Source: a virus
Virus record (IMG/VR): IMGVR_UViG_3300006875_000124
Coordinates: 1 to 27,221 of that record
Strand: one strand, 5' to 3'
DNA: 27,221 bases
This document shows positions 19,765-27,127 of the stretch, piece after piece; position 1 is the first letter of the stretch, and every line of letters begins with the position of its first letter. Below the pieces are notes generated by a model. It ran no database searches. It worked only from the letters and a program-made list of their open reading frames with translations, and was not told where the DNA came from. The position numbers and the translations under genes are program-made.

Positions 19765-20811
19765 ATGTTTGATTCAGGTGGTCGTGTATACAGAGCGTTT
19801 GTTAAATCCTCTGATTTTCTTACCGGAGAGATCATTGTTACTATTCCAAATCTTTTTGGTGAAGAAGATGGACTATCTATTTCTTACATCGGTAGACAAA
19901 GTTACTTTAATGATACAGTTGGTATGTACACATGGAAAGTTCCATTGGTTGGAACCGTCATTGCCGTCGCATCGGACGATGATCAGTTCTCAAACTTGAT
20001 CTGGGTTGACACAGACCATGAATCTTGGGATATTCAACATGCCAAAAACCTAGCCCTCAACCCTACTGGGGCAATCCTTCCGTATGCCGGTGACGCAAAC
20101 AGTATTCCCGTTGGGTATTTTCTGTGCGACGGTGGCGCATTTGACGGTGTTGTTCACTCAGCACTTGCCAATATTGTTGGCGATAAATATGGAACGCATA
20201 TTGGGGATAACTACTATTTACCCAATCTAAAGGGAAAGGTAGTTGTCGGGCTTGATTCCAGTCAACTGGTATTTAATGCACTGGGTAAGACCGGGGGCTC
20301 CAGTACACATCTATTAACTACGACTGAGATGCCCTCACATACTCATACGCAAGACCAGCACACCCACGTTCAAAACCAGCACACGCATACCCAAGATCAA
20401 CACACGCACACCCAAAACGAGCACACGCACACCCAAAACGTCCACAACCATCTTGTTTGGATTGACACCGACGAGCAAGGAAACCACCGTCATACCTACG
20501 ATTATGAGAATACAGGTTCCGCCCTCCGCGGTACGTCTGCCCCCCAAGCAAACACGGCGACCGTCGCAAACACAGTCAGCGCCAACACTGGTTACGCTGG
20601 GACACACAAACATACAATTTTTGGTAACAGCGCTGACCAAACGGCTACGAATCAAAATACCACCGCAACCAATCAAAACACGACGGCCACAAACCAGAAC
20701 ACTACTCCCACCAACCAGAACACCACGGCCACAAACCAAAGTACCGGTGGGGGTGGGGCGCATAACAACCTTCAGCCCTACATCGTCCTTAATTACATCA
20801 TTAAGTACTGA
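19765..20811 (+). CDS. Tail collar fibre with His and TNQNT repeats
   Basis: 348 aa. Residues 20-82 look like a baseplate-type OB domain (GEIIVTIPNLFG, VPLVGTVIAVASDDD). Residues ~102-165 are a tail-collar domain (AILPYAGDANSIPVGYFLCD, then YYLPNLKGKVVVGLD). Five heptads HTHTQDQ (192-226) plus HNH line up histidines for a metal-bound trimer needle. Five heptads of the ATNQNTT type follow near the end, and the C-terminus NNLQPYIVLNYIIKY is the standard collar-protein end. Likely a short tail fibre or tail-tip protein. Confidence 0.85.
   Translation: MFDSGGRVYRAFVKSSDFLTGEIIVTIPNLFGEEDGLSISYIGRQSYFNDTVGMYTWKVPLVGTVIAVASDDDQFSNLIWVDTDHESWDIQHAKNLALNPTGAILPYAGDANSIPVGYFLCDGGAFDGVVHSALANIVGDKYGTHIGDNYYLPNLKGKVVVGLDSSQLVFNALGKTGGSSTHLLTTTEMPSHTHTQDQHTHVQNQHTHTQDQHTHTQNEHTHTQNVHNHLVWIDTDEQGNHRHTYDYENTGSALRGTSAPQANTATVANTVSANTGYAGTHKHTIFGNSADQTATNQNTTATNQNTTATNQNTTPTNQNTTATNQSTGGGGAHNNLQPYIVLNYIIKY
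20338..20442 (+). repeat. 21-bp tandem repeat, 5 copies (HTHTQxQ)
   Basis: Five in-frame 21-bp units coding for HTHTQDQ-type heptads, close in DNA sequence and so prone to copy-number change without frameshift. Confidence 0.85.
20644..20748 (+). repeat. 21-bp tandem repeat, 5 copies (ATNQNTT)
   Basis: Five in-frame 21-bp units coding for (A/P)TNQNTT, the last degenerate (ATNQSTG). Same unit length as the His-repeat array upstream in the same gene. Confidence 0.85.
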
Positions 20812-20868
20812 TCCCACGCCGTAATCTCGTCTGCTAACCTATAGGCAACCAAGTCTTTAGGAGGATAT

Positions 20869-21603
20869 ATGGGCCGTAAGTACACAGGATGGGACGCAAA
20901 CGCCTCTGGTAAGCGTGCCGGTTTGGAAAAGTTCGTTGAACTCACGATTAAGCACTTCAACAACGGCGTGTGGAACAACGGCACATGGTCGGTTCGCAAC
21001 ATGAAGAACCCCAACCTTGACAAGCCCCGCCCGTCCGTTCACGGCACGGGACGCGCCGCTGACCTGTCGTGGCGTAAGACTGGCAACAAGGGCTTTGGTG
21101 ATTACGCCACCGCTTGTCAGGTCGTGGACTTCTGGGTTGCTAACGCCGAACTGTTCTTGGTGGAAGAAATCCACGACTACTGGCCTGCACCTCACGGACG
21201 CGGATGGCGCTGTGACCGGTCTGTCTGGACGGTTTACAAGAAGCCGTCCATCGGCTCGGCCCCCGGTGGCGACTGGTTCCACGTTGAAATCGCCCCAGAG
21301 CACGCCGACGATCCTGCTTACTACGAACAGGCGTTTGCCAGCCTCGGAGGAGCACCTGCACCGGTCGCATCCCCGGCTCCCGCCGCATCAGCACCCGTGA
21401 TGAAGTTTGACTACCCGGGCGCCCCCGTCAAGCAGGGTTCTAAGGGTGATGCTGTGAAGTTGGTGCAGGCAATCGTCGGAGCAAAGCCCGACGGGGATTT
21501 TGGCGCCAAGACCCATGAACTTGTTCGTGTTTGGCAGAAGTCTAAGGGCCTCGTGTATGACGGGATCGTCGGTCCTACGACATGGAAGGCTATGTTCGGC
21601 TGA
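20869..21603 (+). CDS. Endolysin: M15-type peptidase with peptidoglycan-binding domain
   Basis: 244 aa. The N-terminal domain has the M15 D-Ala-D-Ala-carboxypeptidase-like zinc signature S-x-H-x-x-G-x-A-x-D as SVHGTGRAAD (56-65; H58 and D65) and DWFHVEI (135-141; H138, E140). A Pro/Ala linker (162-177) leads to a peptidoglycan-binding domain (186-243: QGSKGDAVKLVQAIVG, then DGDFGAKT and GIVGPTTWKAM). It should cut peptide bonds in cell-wall cross-links at lysis. No signal peptide, so holin-type release is expected. A strong AGGAGG 4 nt from the ATG suggests high expression. Confidence 0.9.
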   Translation: MGRKYTGWDANASGKRAGLEKFVELTIKHFNNGVWNNGTWSVRNMKNPNLDKPRPSVHGTGRAADLSWRKTGNKGFGDYATACQVVDFWVANAELFLVEEIHDYWPAPHGRGWRCDRSVWTVYKKPSIGSAPGGDWFHVEIAPEHADDPAYYEQAFASLGGAPAPVASPAPAASAPVMKFDYPGAPVKQGSKGDAVKLVQAIVGAKPDGDFGAKTHELVRVWQKSKGLVYDGIVGPTTWKAMFG

Positions 21604-21671
21604 TGCTTGCTATTACCCTGTCGCTGGCATTTATTGCCCTTGGCTTGTTGTTAAAAAACGGAGTTCGTTGA
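21603..21671 (+). CDS. 22-aa membrane peptide after the endolysin
   Basis: ATG overlaps the endolysin's stop (TGATG). The peptide MLAITLSLAFIALGLLLKNG plus VR is one hydrophobic helix with a basic end, inside-positive. Translational coupling with the endolysin and its composition suggest a lysis accessory or pinholin-like peptide, but such short frames can be fortuitous. Confidence 0.5.
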   Translation: MLAITLSLAFIALGLLLKNGVR

Positions 21672-21674
21672 AAA

Positions 21675-22277
21675 ATGGCTACTAAAAAGCGTGGCCTCGG
21701 CCCAGCAATGGGGGACCTACGCTCACGAATGCAACAAATGGCCGCTGAGGACATACGTTCGCAGGGTAAAGTTGACAAAGATACTGGCAAACGCCTCCCC
21801 CCGTCGCGGTTTTACCCGAGGGGACTAAACGCCGTAGTTCCCAGCGGTGCCGACTTTGAGGTCTACTGGGTATCACCCACAGACCAGTACTACCAAGGTC
21901 CGGGGCTGAGCACCTGTGTCGTGGCGCATGTGTTTATTCCGGTCCTTGCGCGTGACGAGTTGACTGAGGACATGCAGACACCCGAGGGTAAAACCTACGA
22001 AGAAAGCATGGAAGAGGGCATGAACACCCTCGGTGAGCAGTTCAAGGAGATGAGCAGTACTCGTTTGGATCGCTCCAAACTGGGGGCGGATTACAACATC
22101 CTTGGATATACCTATGTCATGTTTCGTAATCGCGCCGGAGTCACCAGCGGTGTGTATAAGTACGGCCCAATGCCCCTGCATGTATACCGTAGTTATCGTG
22201 AGTTCACCTCAAAGGGTCAGGGTATCCGCCGTATCCTTGAACCGTTTGGCTACACTAAGTCTTCTTGGCCCGTCTAA
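21675..22277 (+). CDS. Hypothetical protein, KTSC-like C-terminal region (200 aa)
   Basis: The N-terminus is basic (MATKKRGLG). The middle is VSPTDQYYQGPGLSTCVVAHVFIP, then an acidic helix. Residues ~160-197 (VYKYGPMPLHVYRSYREFTS, then KGQGIRRILEPFGY) resemble the small KTSC domain pattern 'Y-x-x-VP-x-x-h-Y-x-x-h-x-x-a-x-SKG'. Function unknown; the position between lysis and terminase genes suggests a virion or packaging-linked role. No strong ribosome-binding site; it begins 3 nt after the membrane peptide. Confidence 0.6.
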   Translation: MATKKRGLGPAMGDLRSRMQQMAAEDIRSQGKVDKDTGKRLPPSRFYPRGLNAVVPSGADFEVYWVSPTDQYYQGPGLSTCVVAHVFIPVLARDELTEDMQTPEGKTYEESMEEGMNTLGEQFKEMSSTRLDRSKLGADYNILGYTYVMFRNRAGVTSGVYKYGPMPLHVYRSYREFTSKGQGIRRILEPFGYTKSSWPV

Positions 22278-22292
22278 GAAAAGGATCACAAC

Positions 22293-22700
22293 ATGAAGTC
22301 ATTTTTGGTGATGTCGGCATGGCTGGCATCGGTCATCTGGCTTGGCATTAGCGTCTTTAATTGGGATGCCATGGCTATCCCGGCTTTGATCATTGCATTG
22401 CTACTTGGCTTTGCAATCTTCAAAGACACGATGAACGCCGTTCAGGCAGTGGGTCCCATTTACTGGATTACACGAGACCTCGTGCCCCCCAATACACCAT
22501 TGATTGGTCTTGGCTTTATGCGCCAAACCTCGTATCCATGGCGGATTGGTAAAGGAATCCAGATCAGATTTCCTCGCCACACCTTCCAGATTGGTTTCTG
22601 TATCCGCCCCGCTGAGTTTTCAGATAACGATGGGTTGCTCCACGCACTCAAGGGGCGGTTTCTTGAGCACAAGGCTGAGGACATCCGATCATGGGATTGA
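22293..22700 (+). CDS. Membrane protein with cytoplasmic domain (135 aa)
   Basis: Two N-terminal transmembrane helices (VMSAWLASVIWLGISVF and AIPALIIALLLGFAIF) are followed by a ~85-residue soluble part rich in aromatic and basic residues (PWRIGKGIQIRFPRH, then FQIGFCIRP). I do not recognise the family. AAGG lies a usable distance before the ATG. Overlaps the next gene by 10 bp. Confidence 0.7.
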   Translation: MKSFLVMSAWLASVIWLGISVFNWDAMAIPALIIALLLGFAIFKDTMNAVQAVGPIYWITRDLVPPNTPLIGLGFMRQTSYPWRIGKGIQIRFPRHTFQIGFCIRPAEFSDNDGLLHALKGRFLEHKAEDIRSWD

Positions 22701-22915
22701 GGCGTAAGAAAGAGAAAGACCTACCTAAGGTCGCCCGCATTGAGAAAATGAGCAACGCAGAACTTGCGTCATGGGGAGAACAATCGCTAGTGTACCTCTG
22801 TGTTGCTTTTGACAACTGGAGATACCATGGGCACGCCCATACGGAAGCGTTAAGGGCGACTGAGACGCTTCACACACTACTAAACGAGGTGGACAAACGA
22901 AGTCGTTTGTCGTAA
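22691..22915 (+). CDS. Hypothetical helical protein (74 aa)
   Basis: Starts inside the preceding gene's end. A basic N-terminus (GLRRKKEKDLPK) is followed by helices with conserved-looking aromatics (WGEQSLVYLCVAFDNWRYHG) and a charged end. Last gene before the terminator, so the end of the lysis-side operon. Function unknown. Confidence 0.7.
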   Translation: MGLRRKKEKDLPKVARIEKMSNAELASWGEQSLVYLCVAFDNWRYHGHAHTEALRATETLHTLLNEVDKRSRLS

Positions 22916-22999
22916 TGCTGAGACGGTAAGGCGGACGCCGCAGTTAACCAAACTGTTTTCAGTGCCTCACTTATATTATGTAACAAAGAATTAGGAAAG

Positions 23000-23025
23000 T
23001 GCCCCCGTAAGGGGGCATTTTCATT
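23000..23025 (+). terminator. Rho-independent terminator
   Basis: TGCCCCC (23000-23006), GTAA loop, GGGGGCA (23011-23017): a perfect 7-bp G/C stem followed by TTTTCATTT. It closes the operon ending at 22915. The rest of the gap 22916-22999 holds a possible -10 (TATATT at 22972) but no gene. Confidence 0.85.
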
Positions 23026-23031
23026 TATACT
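23026..23031 (+). promoter_or_regulatory. -10 element for the terminase gene
   Basis: TATACT begins right after the terminator's T-tract and ends 7 nt before the ATG at 23039. No Shine-Dalgarno is present, so the terminase mRNA should be leaderless. The -35 position falls in the terminator stem and has no consensus. Confidence 0.6.
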
Positions 23032-23038
23032 TACTCTT

Positions 23039-24613
23039 ATGACAGACCTATCAGATGTTGAAGAATCAGAGACAAACGACGACATTGGGGATTATCCGCA
23101 GGAAGAACTTGACGAAACATCGGCAGAATTCGTTGACCAATTGGTTATGAAACTAATCGTGTTTACGGAAGAGTTCTGTAATGTCACCTTGTTCCCCTAT
23201 CAGGTTCCAATTGCCTACCGAATCATTGAGTCCATCGTTCTGGGAGACGGCGAAGAACTAACTCTGGTTGCTACCCGTCAGTCGGGTAAGTCCGAGGTTC
23301 TTTCTAATGTGATGGCCTCCATGATGGTCATCCTCCCCCGTCTCTCTAAGGTTTACCCAACATGGCTCGGTAAGTTTGAGAAGGGCTTCTGGTGTGGTGT
23401 GTTTGCTCCTGTGGAAGATCAGGCTGACACGGTATTTGGGCGTATTGTCAGCAAGTTGACCAGCGAGCACGCCATGGACTTCTTGTTGGACCCGGAGATT
23501 GACGACAAGGCATCCTCGGGTGGAGCCCGCGGTAAGGGCCGGATCATCAGCCTTAAAAAGTCTGGGTCGCTTTGCCGAATGCAGACTTGTAACCCTAAGG
23601 CCAAGATTGAATCAAAGACTTACCACTTTGTCATGATTGACGAGGCGCAGGAAGCCGACGAGTTCATGATTTCAAAGTCCATCAAGCCAATGTTGGCCTT
23701 CAATAACGGGTCCATTGTTCTGACGGGTACTGCTACTCGTAGTAAGTCATACTTCTATAAAATGATTCAATTTAACAAACGGCGTGACACAAACGCTCGC
23801 CGTGGGCACCGCCAAGCACACTTTGAGTATGACTGGCGCACAGCGGCTAAGTACAACGAAAACTACGCCAAGTTCATCGCCAAGGAAAAGACCCGCATCG
23901 GTGAGGACTCAGACGAGTTCCAGATGTCCTACTGCAATAAGTGGATTCTGGAGAAGGGCATGTTTGTCACCGAGGAGCGCATGGAGCGCCTCTATGACCC
24001 GTCCATGACCCTGATTAAGAAGTGGTGGCGTAGCCCCATCGTTATGGGTATAGACGTAGCCCGTACCAACGACTCCACGGTCGCCACGGCGGTATGGGTG
24101 GACTGGGATCACCCGGACGGGTTTGGCTTCTTTGAGCACCGCGTTTTGGACTGGCTGGAGATCAACAATGTTGAGTGGGAACAGCAGTACTTTGAGATTA
24201 TTGACTTCATCCGTAACTTTGATGTCTACCGCATCGGGGTGGACTCACAGGGCGTCGGAGGAGCCGTCACGGAGCGCCTCCAGTTGCTCCTCCCCGAGAT
24301 TGAGGTGGTGGCTGTCTCGTCGGACGCCAAGGCTCAGAACGAGCGCTGGGTCCATCTCATGGAACTTATCCAGCGTGAGCAACTGATTATTCCGGGCCAT
24401 TCTAAGGCTCGGAGGACCCGCTCTTGGAAGAAGTTCAACCAGCAGATGTGCGATCTTGAGAAGGTTTACCGTGGCCCGTATCTGCTAGCGGCGGCTCCGG
24501 ATGAGAAGGGCGCATTTGACGACTTCCCCGATTCCTTGGCGATTGCCTGTTCTATGACGGTTTTAGACGTAATGCCTATGGTTGAATCTTTTAACTCTCC
24601 CTTCTACACATGA
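23039..24613 (+). CDS. terL: Terminase large subunit
   Basis: 524 aa, a usual length. ATPase: Walker A ATRQSGKSE (78-86), Walker B HFVMIDEAQ (196-204; D201, E202), coupling motif VLTGTAT (227-233). Nuclease, RNase H-like: GIDVAR (D339), GVDSQGVGG (D402) and FDDFPDSLA (D494/D495, D498). All expected catalytic acids are present, so it should cut and pump DNA into the prohead. No small terminase subunit is recognisable next to it. It starts a new transcription unit after a terminator with an apparently leaderless ATG. Confidence 0.95.
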   Translation: MTDLSDVEESETNDDIGDYPQEELDETSAEFVDQLVMKLIVFTEEFCNVTLFPYQVPIAYRIIESIVLGDGEELTLVATRQSGKSEVLSNVMASMMVILPRLSKVYPTWLGKFEKGFWCGVFAPVEDQADTVFGRIVSKLTSEHAMDFLLDPEIDDKASSGGARGKGRIISLKKSGSLCRMQTCNPKAKIESKTYHFVMIDEAQEADEFMISKSIKPMLAFNNGSIVLTGTATRSKSYFYKMIQFNKRRDTNARRGHRQAHFEYDWRTAAKYNENYAKFIAKEKTRIGEDSDEFQMSYCNKWILEKGMFVTEERMERLYDPSMTLIKKWWRSPIVMGIDVARTNDSTVATAVWVDWDHPDGFGFFEHRVLDWLEINNVEWEQQYFEIIDFIRNFDVYRIGVDSQGVGGAVTERLQLLLPEIEVVAVSSDAKAQNERWVHLMELIQREQLIIPGHSKARRTRSWKKFNQQMCDLEKVYRGPYLLAAAPDEKGAFDDFPDSLAIACSMTVLDVMPMVESFNSPFYT

Positions 24614-24617
24614 AATA

Positions 24618-24626
24618 TGGTACGAT
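24618..24626 (+). promoter_or_regulatory. Extended -10 promoter after terL
   Basis: TGGTACGAT just after the terminase stop, followed by a ~30-nt leader with AGGAGG before ATG 24664. This would give the structural-type genes a separate, well-translated transcript. Confidence 0.45.
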
Positions 24627-24663
24627 AGGGGGCACAAGGACCCTTATTAGGAGGAAACCCTAC

Positions 24664-25065
24664 ATGACAGTTGCACCCGTTCCCATGTTCCCTGAGAAGG
24701 GCACTCCCGTGTTTGAACGCTCTTTCGCTCCGAGCATCCCCGGTAACCGTGGACCGCTTCGTTTTGAGGAAGGCGTTGCTACTGACACCGATGTTCCTTA
24801 CGACTTCGGCGTTGGTGCTTACGAGGATACCGCCCCCTCGCCCATGCGGATGAACCACAACAACCCGGAAATGTTCTACAAGTACGCTGAGGAGACCATG
24901 CGCGAGCGTGCCCATGTCGGCTCGGCTTCGTGGATTGAGGCTCCGACCGTGCTCGGTGAGTTCGTTCAGGGCTCCATGGCCGGTGACATGATGCCGCAGT
25001 TTGAGTACTCGTACAACACGGGTGGCCACATGAACCGCCCGAACCCGACCGTCGTCTACGACTGA
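24664..25065 (+). CDS. Hypothetical structural-type protein (133 aa)
   Basis: Strong AGGAGG ribosome-binding site; the in-frame ATG at 24610 is rejected because it lacks one and would put the -10 inside the gene. Pro/Met/Tyr/Asn-rich, with no clear helix or membrane segment (PMFPEKGTPVFERSFAPSIP, YSYNTGGHMNRPNPTVVYD), as in minor virion proteins. Codon choice and high GC look like a well-expressed gene. Not recognised. Confidence 0.75.
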   Translation: MTVAPVPMFPEKGTPVFERSFAPSIPGNRGPLRFEEGVATDTDVPYDFGVGAYEDTAPSPMRMNHNNPEMFYKYAEETMRERAHVGSASWIEAPTVLGEFVQGSMAGDMMPQFEYSYNTGGHMNRPNPTVVYD

Positions 25066-25066
25066 T

Positions 25067-25510
25067 ATGTACGGCACCGAGAACTTCTCGGTGACTTACC
25101 CGAAACCCATCAGCGCCATCGGGGAGTCCCCGCAACTATCGTCCTACGCGGAGATGGCGAGCCGCTTCGCCCGTGTACGGAGTGGCTTGGGTGGTCAGAC
25201 AGAGCGTTCGTATATCAGTAACACCGCCGTTCCGAGCCCGTTTGTCCCCAGCCCCCTTGGGGGCAAGCGGGCATTGTTGGAGCCACGAAAGTTGGAGGGC
25301 ATGGGTGAGTTTGTTCTTGACCCCATGCAGAACTTCAAGCCCGAAAAACTGGACTTGGAGGGTTACAAATACGGTGGCGTGCACATGCCAGTGGCTCCAA
25401 ATAAAGCCACTGGAGCCAGTATTCGGCGTAAGGGCATCAGCGCGTATAAGCGCCAGCAGGCAGGCAAAAACCCAAGCCAACCCCCCAAGCAACGAAAAAA
25501 GGCATACTGA
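25067..25510 (+). CDS. Hypothetical basic protein (147 aa)
   Basis: Starts two bases after the previous stop, likely by coupling. Low in secondary-structure signals, with many Pro/Ser, and a very basic C-terminus (SIRRKGISAYKRQQAGKNPS, then QPPKQRKKAY), suggesting DNA or capsid-interior contact. Not recognised. TGA overlaps the next ATG. Confidence 0.7.
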   Translation: MYGTENFSVTYPKPISAIGESPQLSSYAEMASRFARVRSGLGGQTERSYISNTAVPSPFVPSPLGGKRALLEPRKLEGMGEFVLDPMQNFKPEKLDLEGYKYGGVHMPVAPNKATGASIRRKGISAYKRQQAGKNPSQPPKQRKKAY

Positions 25511-26898
25511 TGGCTAAAAAAGAAACAGCGCCGAAGACTCCTAAGAAAAAAGGAGCAACTCCAAAAAGGGTTGCTTCTGAGGGCGACAGCCTTGCCGATC
25601 CCGGGTATCCCTTGCCTAAAAGGGCTCTCTCATACCGTGATTTTGATGAGGCGGACAGACCACTACTTGATACTGCGATGGAAGAAGCCGGAACTCGTGC
25701 GTATGGGTCACCAATACGCATGGCAGACGCGGTAGCCACACGGGTAAACGCGGTTCAAGCGGCCATTGGGCGTATGGCCTCCGGGTCGTATGTTCCTGAA
25801 GGAGCGCTTTGGTACGGCGAACATCAGAGGGGATACCGTCAAGTTGCTAACAGAACTGGCACTCGCATTGGAAGCATTATTGATGCTGGGGCTATTGCCA
25901 GTGCCCGTAACACGCCTGATAAAGAGCGACTAGCCGCTGAATCAGCGGGTCATATTGCCGCTAATCCTGATCGTATGGTAACAATTACACCTGACATGGT
26001 CCCCCACATGGGTAACTCAGACATAACTGCAAAAGATTACCGCATCGGTGATCTAACGGACACTGACGTTGCCTACATTGGGTACGCAGAAACACAAGCA
26101 CTTAAATCCCGTGGGTTAGTGGATAAGCAAGGTAACGCCCTTGCTTCTGAGCGGTTTACTCCGCGAGAAGTTACTGGTGTTACATTGGATTCAGCAGGCC
26201 GCGAACACGCCATTAAGGCTGTCGCTGTCACTCGCGGAAAAACATTTGATGAAGTTACTAAAGGATCAACTCCTAAAACTCGTAACTATGCTCGCGCAGG
26301 ACATATCGCCAGTGATCCTGAGGACAGGTACAACATTGAGGTATTCCGAAGGATGGCTCAAACACCTACGTTTATAGAACCCGATGGAAGAGGTGGCCAC
26401 ACCACATTCCGTCAGGGTCATCTATGGACAGCGGCTGATGAAACGGGTTTTGACCCAAGTACCGCAGTGGGTGCTGACGAAAGCGTTGAAGACTATGTGA
26501 TGAACGCGATGACGGCACATGAAGCCGCGTCTCGTGGAACCACTGGTAGGAAGGCCAGAGCGGCACAGGAAGACGTAAAAGTAACAAAAGGAGGGCCCGG
26601 TGTGTTTGACCCGTCAGTTGATCCTGACGAGATTAGGCATGCTTTTAACGAAGAAGCCACGCGGCGAGCCGCCGCACACTTTGGTCTTCATGGGGAAAGC
26701 ATTACCCCACGAGCCGCTCAAGCCATTGCTTGGACAGAGTACCGTCGGCACACTCTTGGCGAAGATGATGAATATAATAGACAACAAAAAGAACTTGCTA
26801 AAGAAGCAAAAGCAGTAAAGTCAACTACTCCTGTCGCGGGGCCTGCGCCAGTCACACACCCCACCCCTGAGGAAAAAGGACAACTCACGCTTTTCTAA
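25510..26898 (+). CDS. Conserved phage protein, DUF7178-like, with QLTLF end
   Basis: 462 aa. The N-terminal ~25 residues are Lys-rich. Later blocks, TPKTRNYARAGHIASDPEDR and ESITPRAAQAIAWTEYRR (the latter near residues 405-422), resemble actinophage proteins placed in DUF7178, with a 'KVR-x-F-x-x-N-I-x-D' and an 'ITP-x-x-x-QA-I-x-W' signature; I am moderately sure. It ends EEKGQLTLF, the same QLxLF type seen in the four-member family at 3568-7823. Enzymatic activity unknown; position next to the terminase suggests a packaging-time or virion role. Confidence 0.6.
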   Translation: MAKKETAPKTPKKKGATPKRVASEGDSLADPGYPLPKRALSYRDFDEADRPLLDTAMEEAGTRAYGSPIRMADAVATRVNAVQAAIGRMASGSYVPEGALWYGEHQRGYRQVANRTGTRIGSIIDAGAIASARNTPDKERLAAESAGHIAANPDRMVTITPDMVPHMGNSDITAKDYRIGDLTDTDVAYIGYAETQALKSRGLVDKQGNALASERFTPREVTGVTLDSAGREHAIKAVAVTRGKTFDEVTKGSTPKTRNYARAGHIASDPEDRYNIEVFRRMAQTPTFIEPDGRGGHTTFRQGHLWTAADETGFDPSTAVGADESVEDYVMNAMTAHEAASRGTTGRKARAAQEDVKVTKGGPGVFDPSVDPDEIRHAFNEEATRRAAAHFGLHGESITPRAAQAIAWTEYRRHTLGEDDEYNRQQKELAKEAKAVKSTTPVAGPAPVTHPTPEEKGQLTLF

Positions 26899-26937
26899 TT
26901 GTTATGTTAATAGCGCTGATTTCAGGGCTCTGATAAC

Positions 26938-26964
26938 CTCTCCTTCCCAACGATATAAGGAGAG
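26938..26964 (+). promoter_or_regulatory. Hairpin covering a ribosome-binding site
   Basis: CTCTCCTT (26938-26945) and AAGGAGAG (26957-26964) are perfect 8-bp arms with an 11-nt loop CCCAACGATAT. The 3' arm contains the whole Shine-Dalgarno AAGGAG of the gene at 26969, so the hairpin would hide it. Confidence 0.65.
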
Positions 26965-26968
26965 ACAA

Positions 26969-27127
26969 ATGCACCCCGGAGATGCAGAACTGCTTGAAAC
27001 ATACTTGACACGGATTGCCCCGAGAGGCTATCAAGAGGAGCAGGAAGTGCTACGGTTACTGTCGGTGCTTAAGGGCATTCAGAAGAAGTCTTACCATAAG
27101 GAGCAGAAAGTTGAGCGAGTTAAGTAA
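26969..27127 (+). CDS. Hypothetical small helical protein (52 aa)
   Basis: ATG 4 nt after the AAGGAGAG arm. The sequence MHPGDAELLETYLTRIAPRG, then YQEEQEVLRLLSVLKGI and a lysine-rich end, is a two-helix protein, basic overall. No known motif. Overlaps the next gene by 17 bp. Translation is probably controlled by the hairpin over its ribosome-binding site. Confidence 0.65.
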   Translation: MHPGDAELLETYLTRIAPRGYQEEQEVLRLLSVLKGIQKKSYHKEQKVERVK

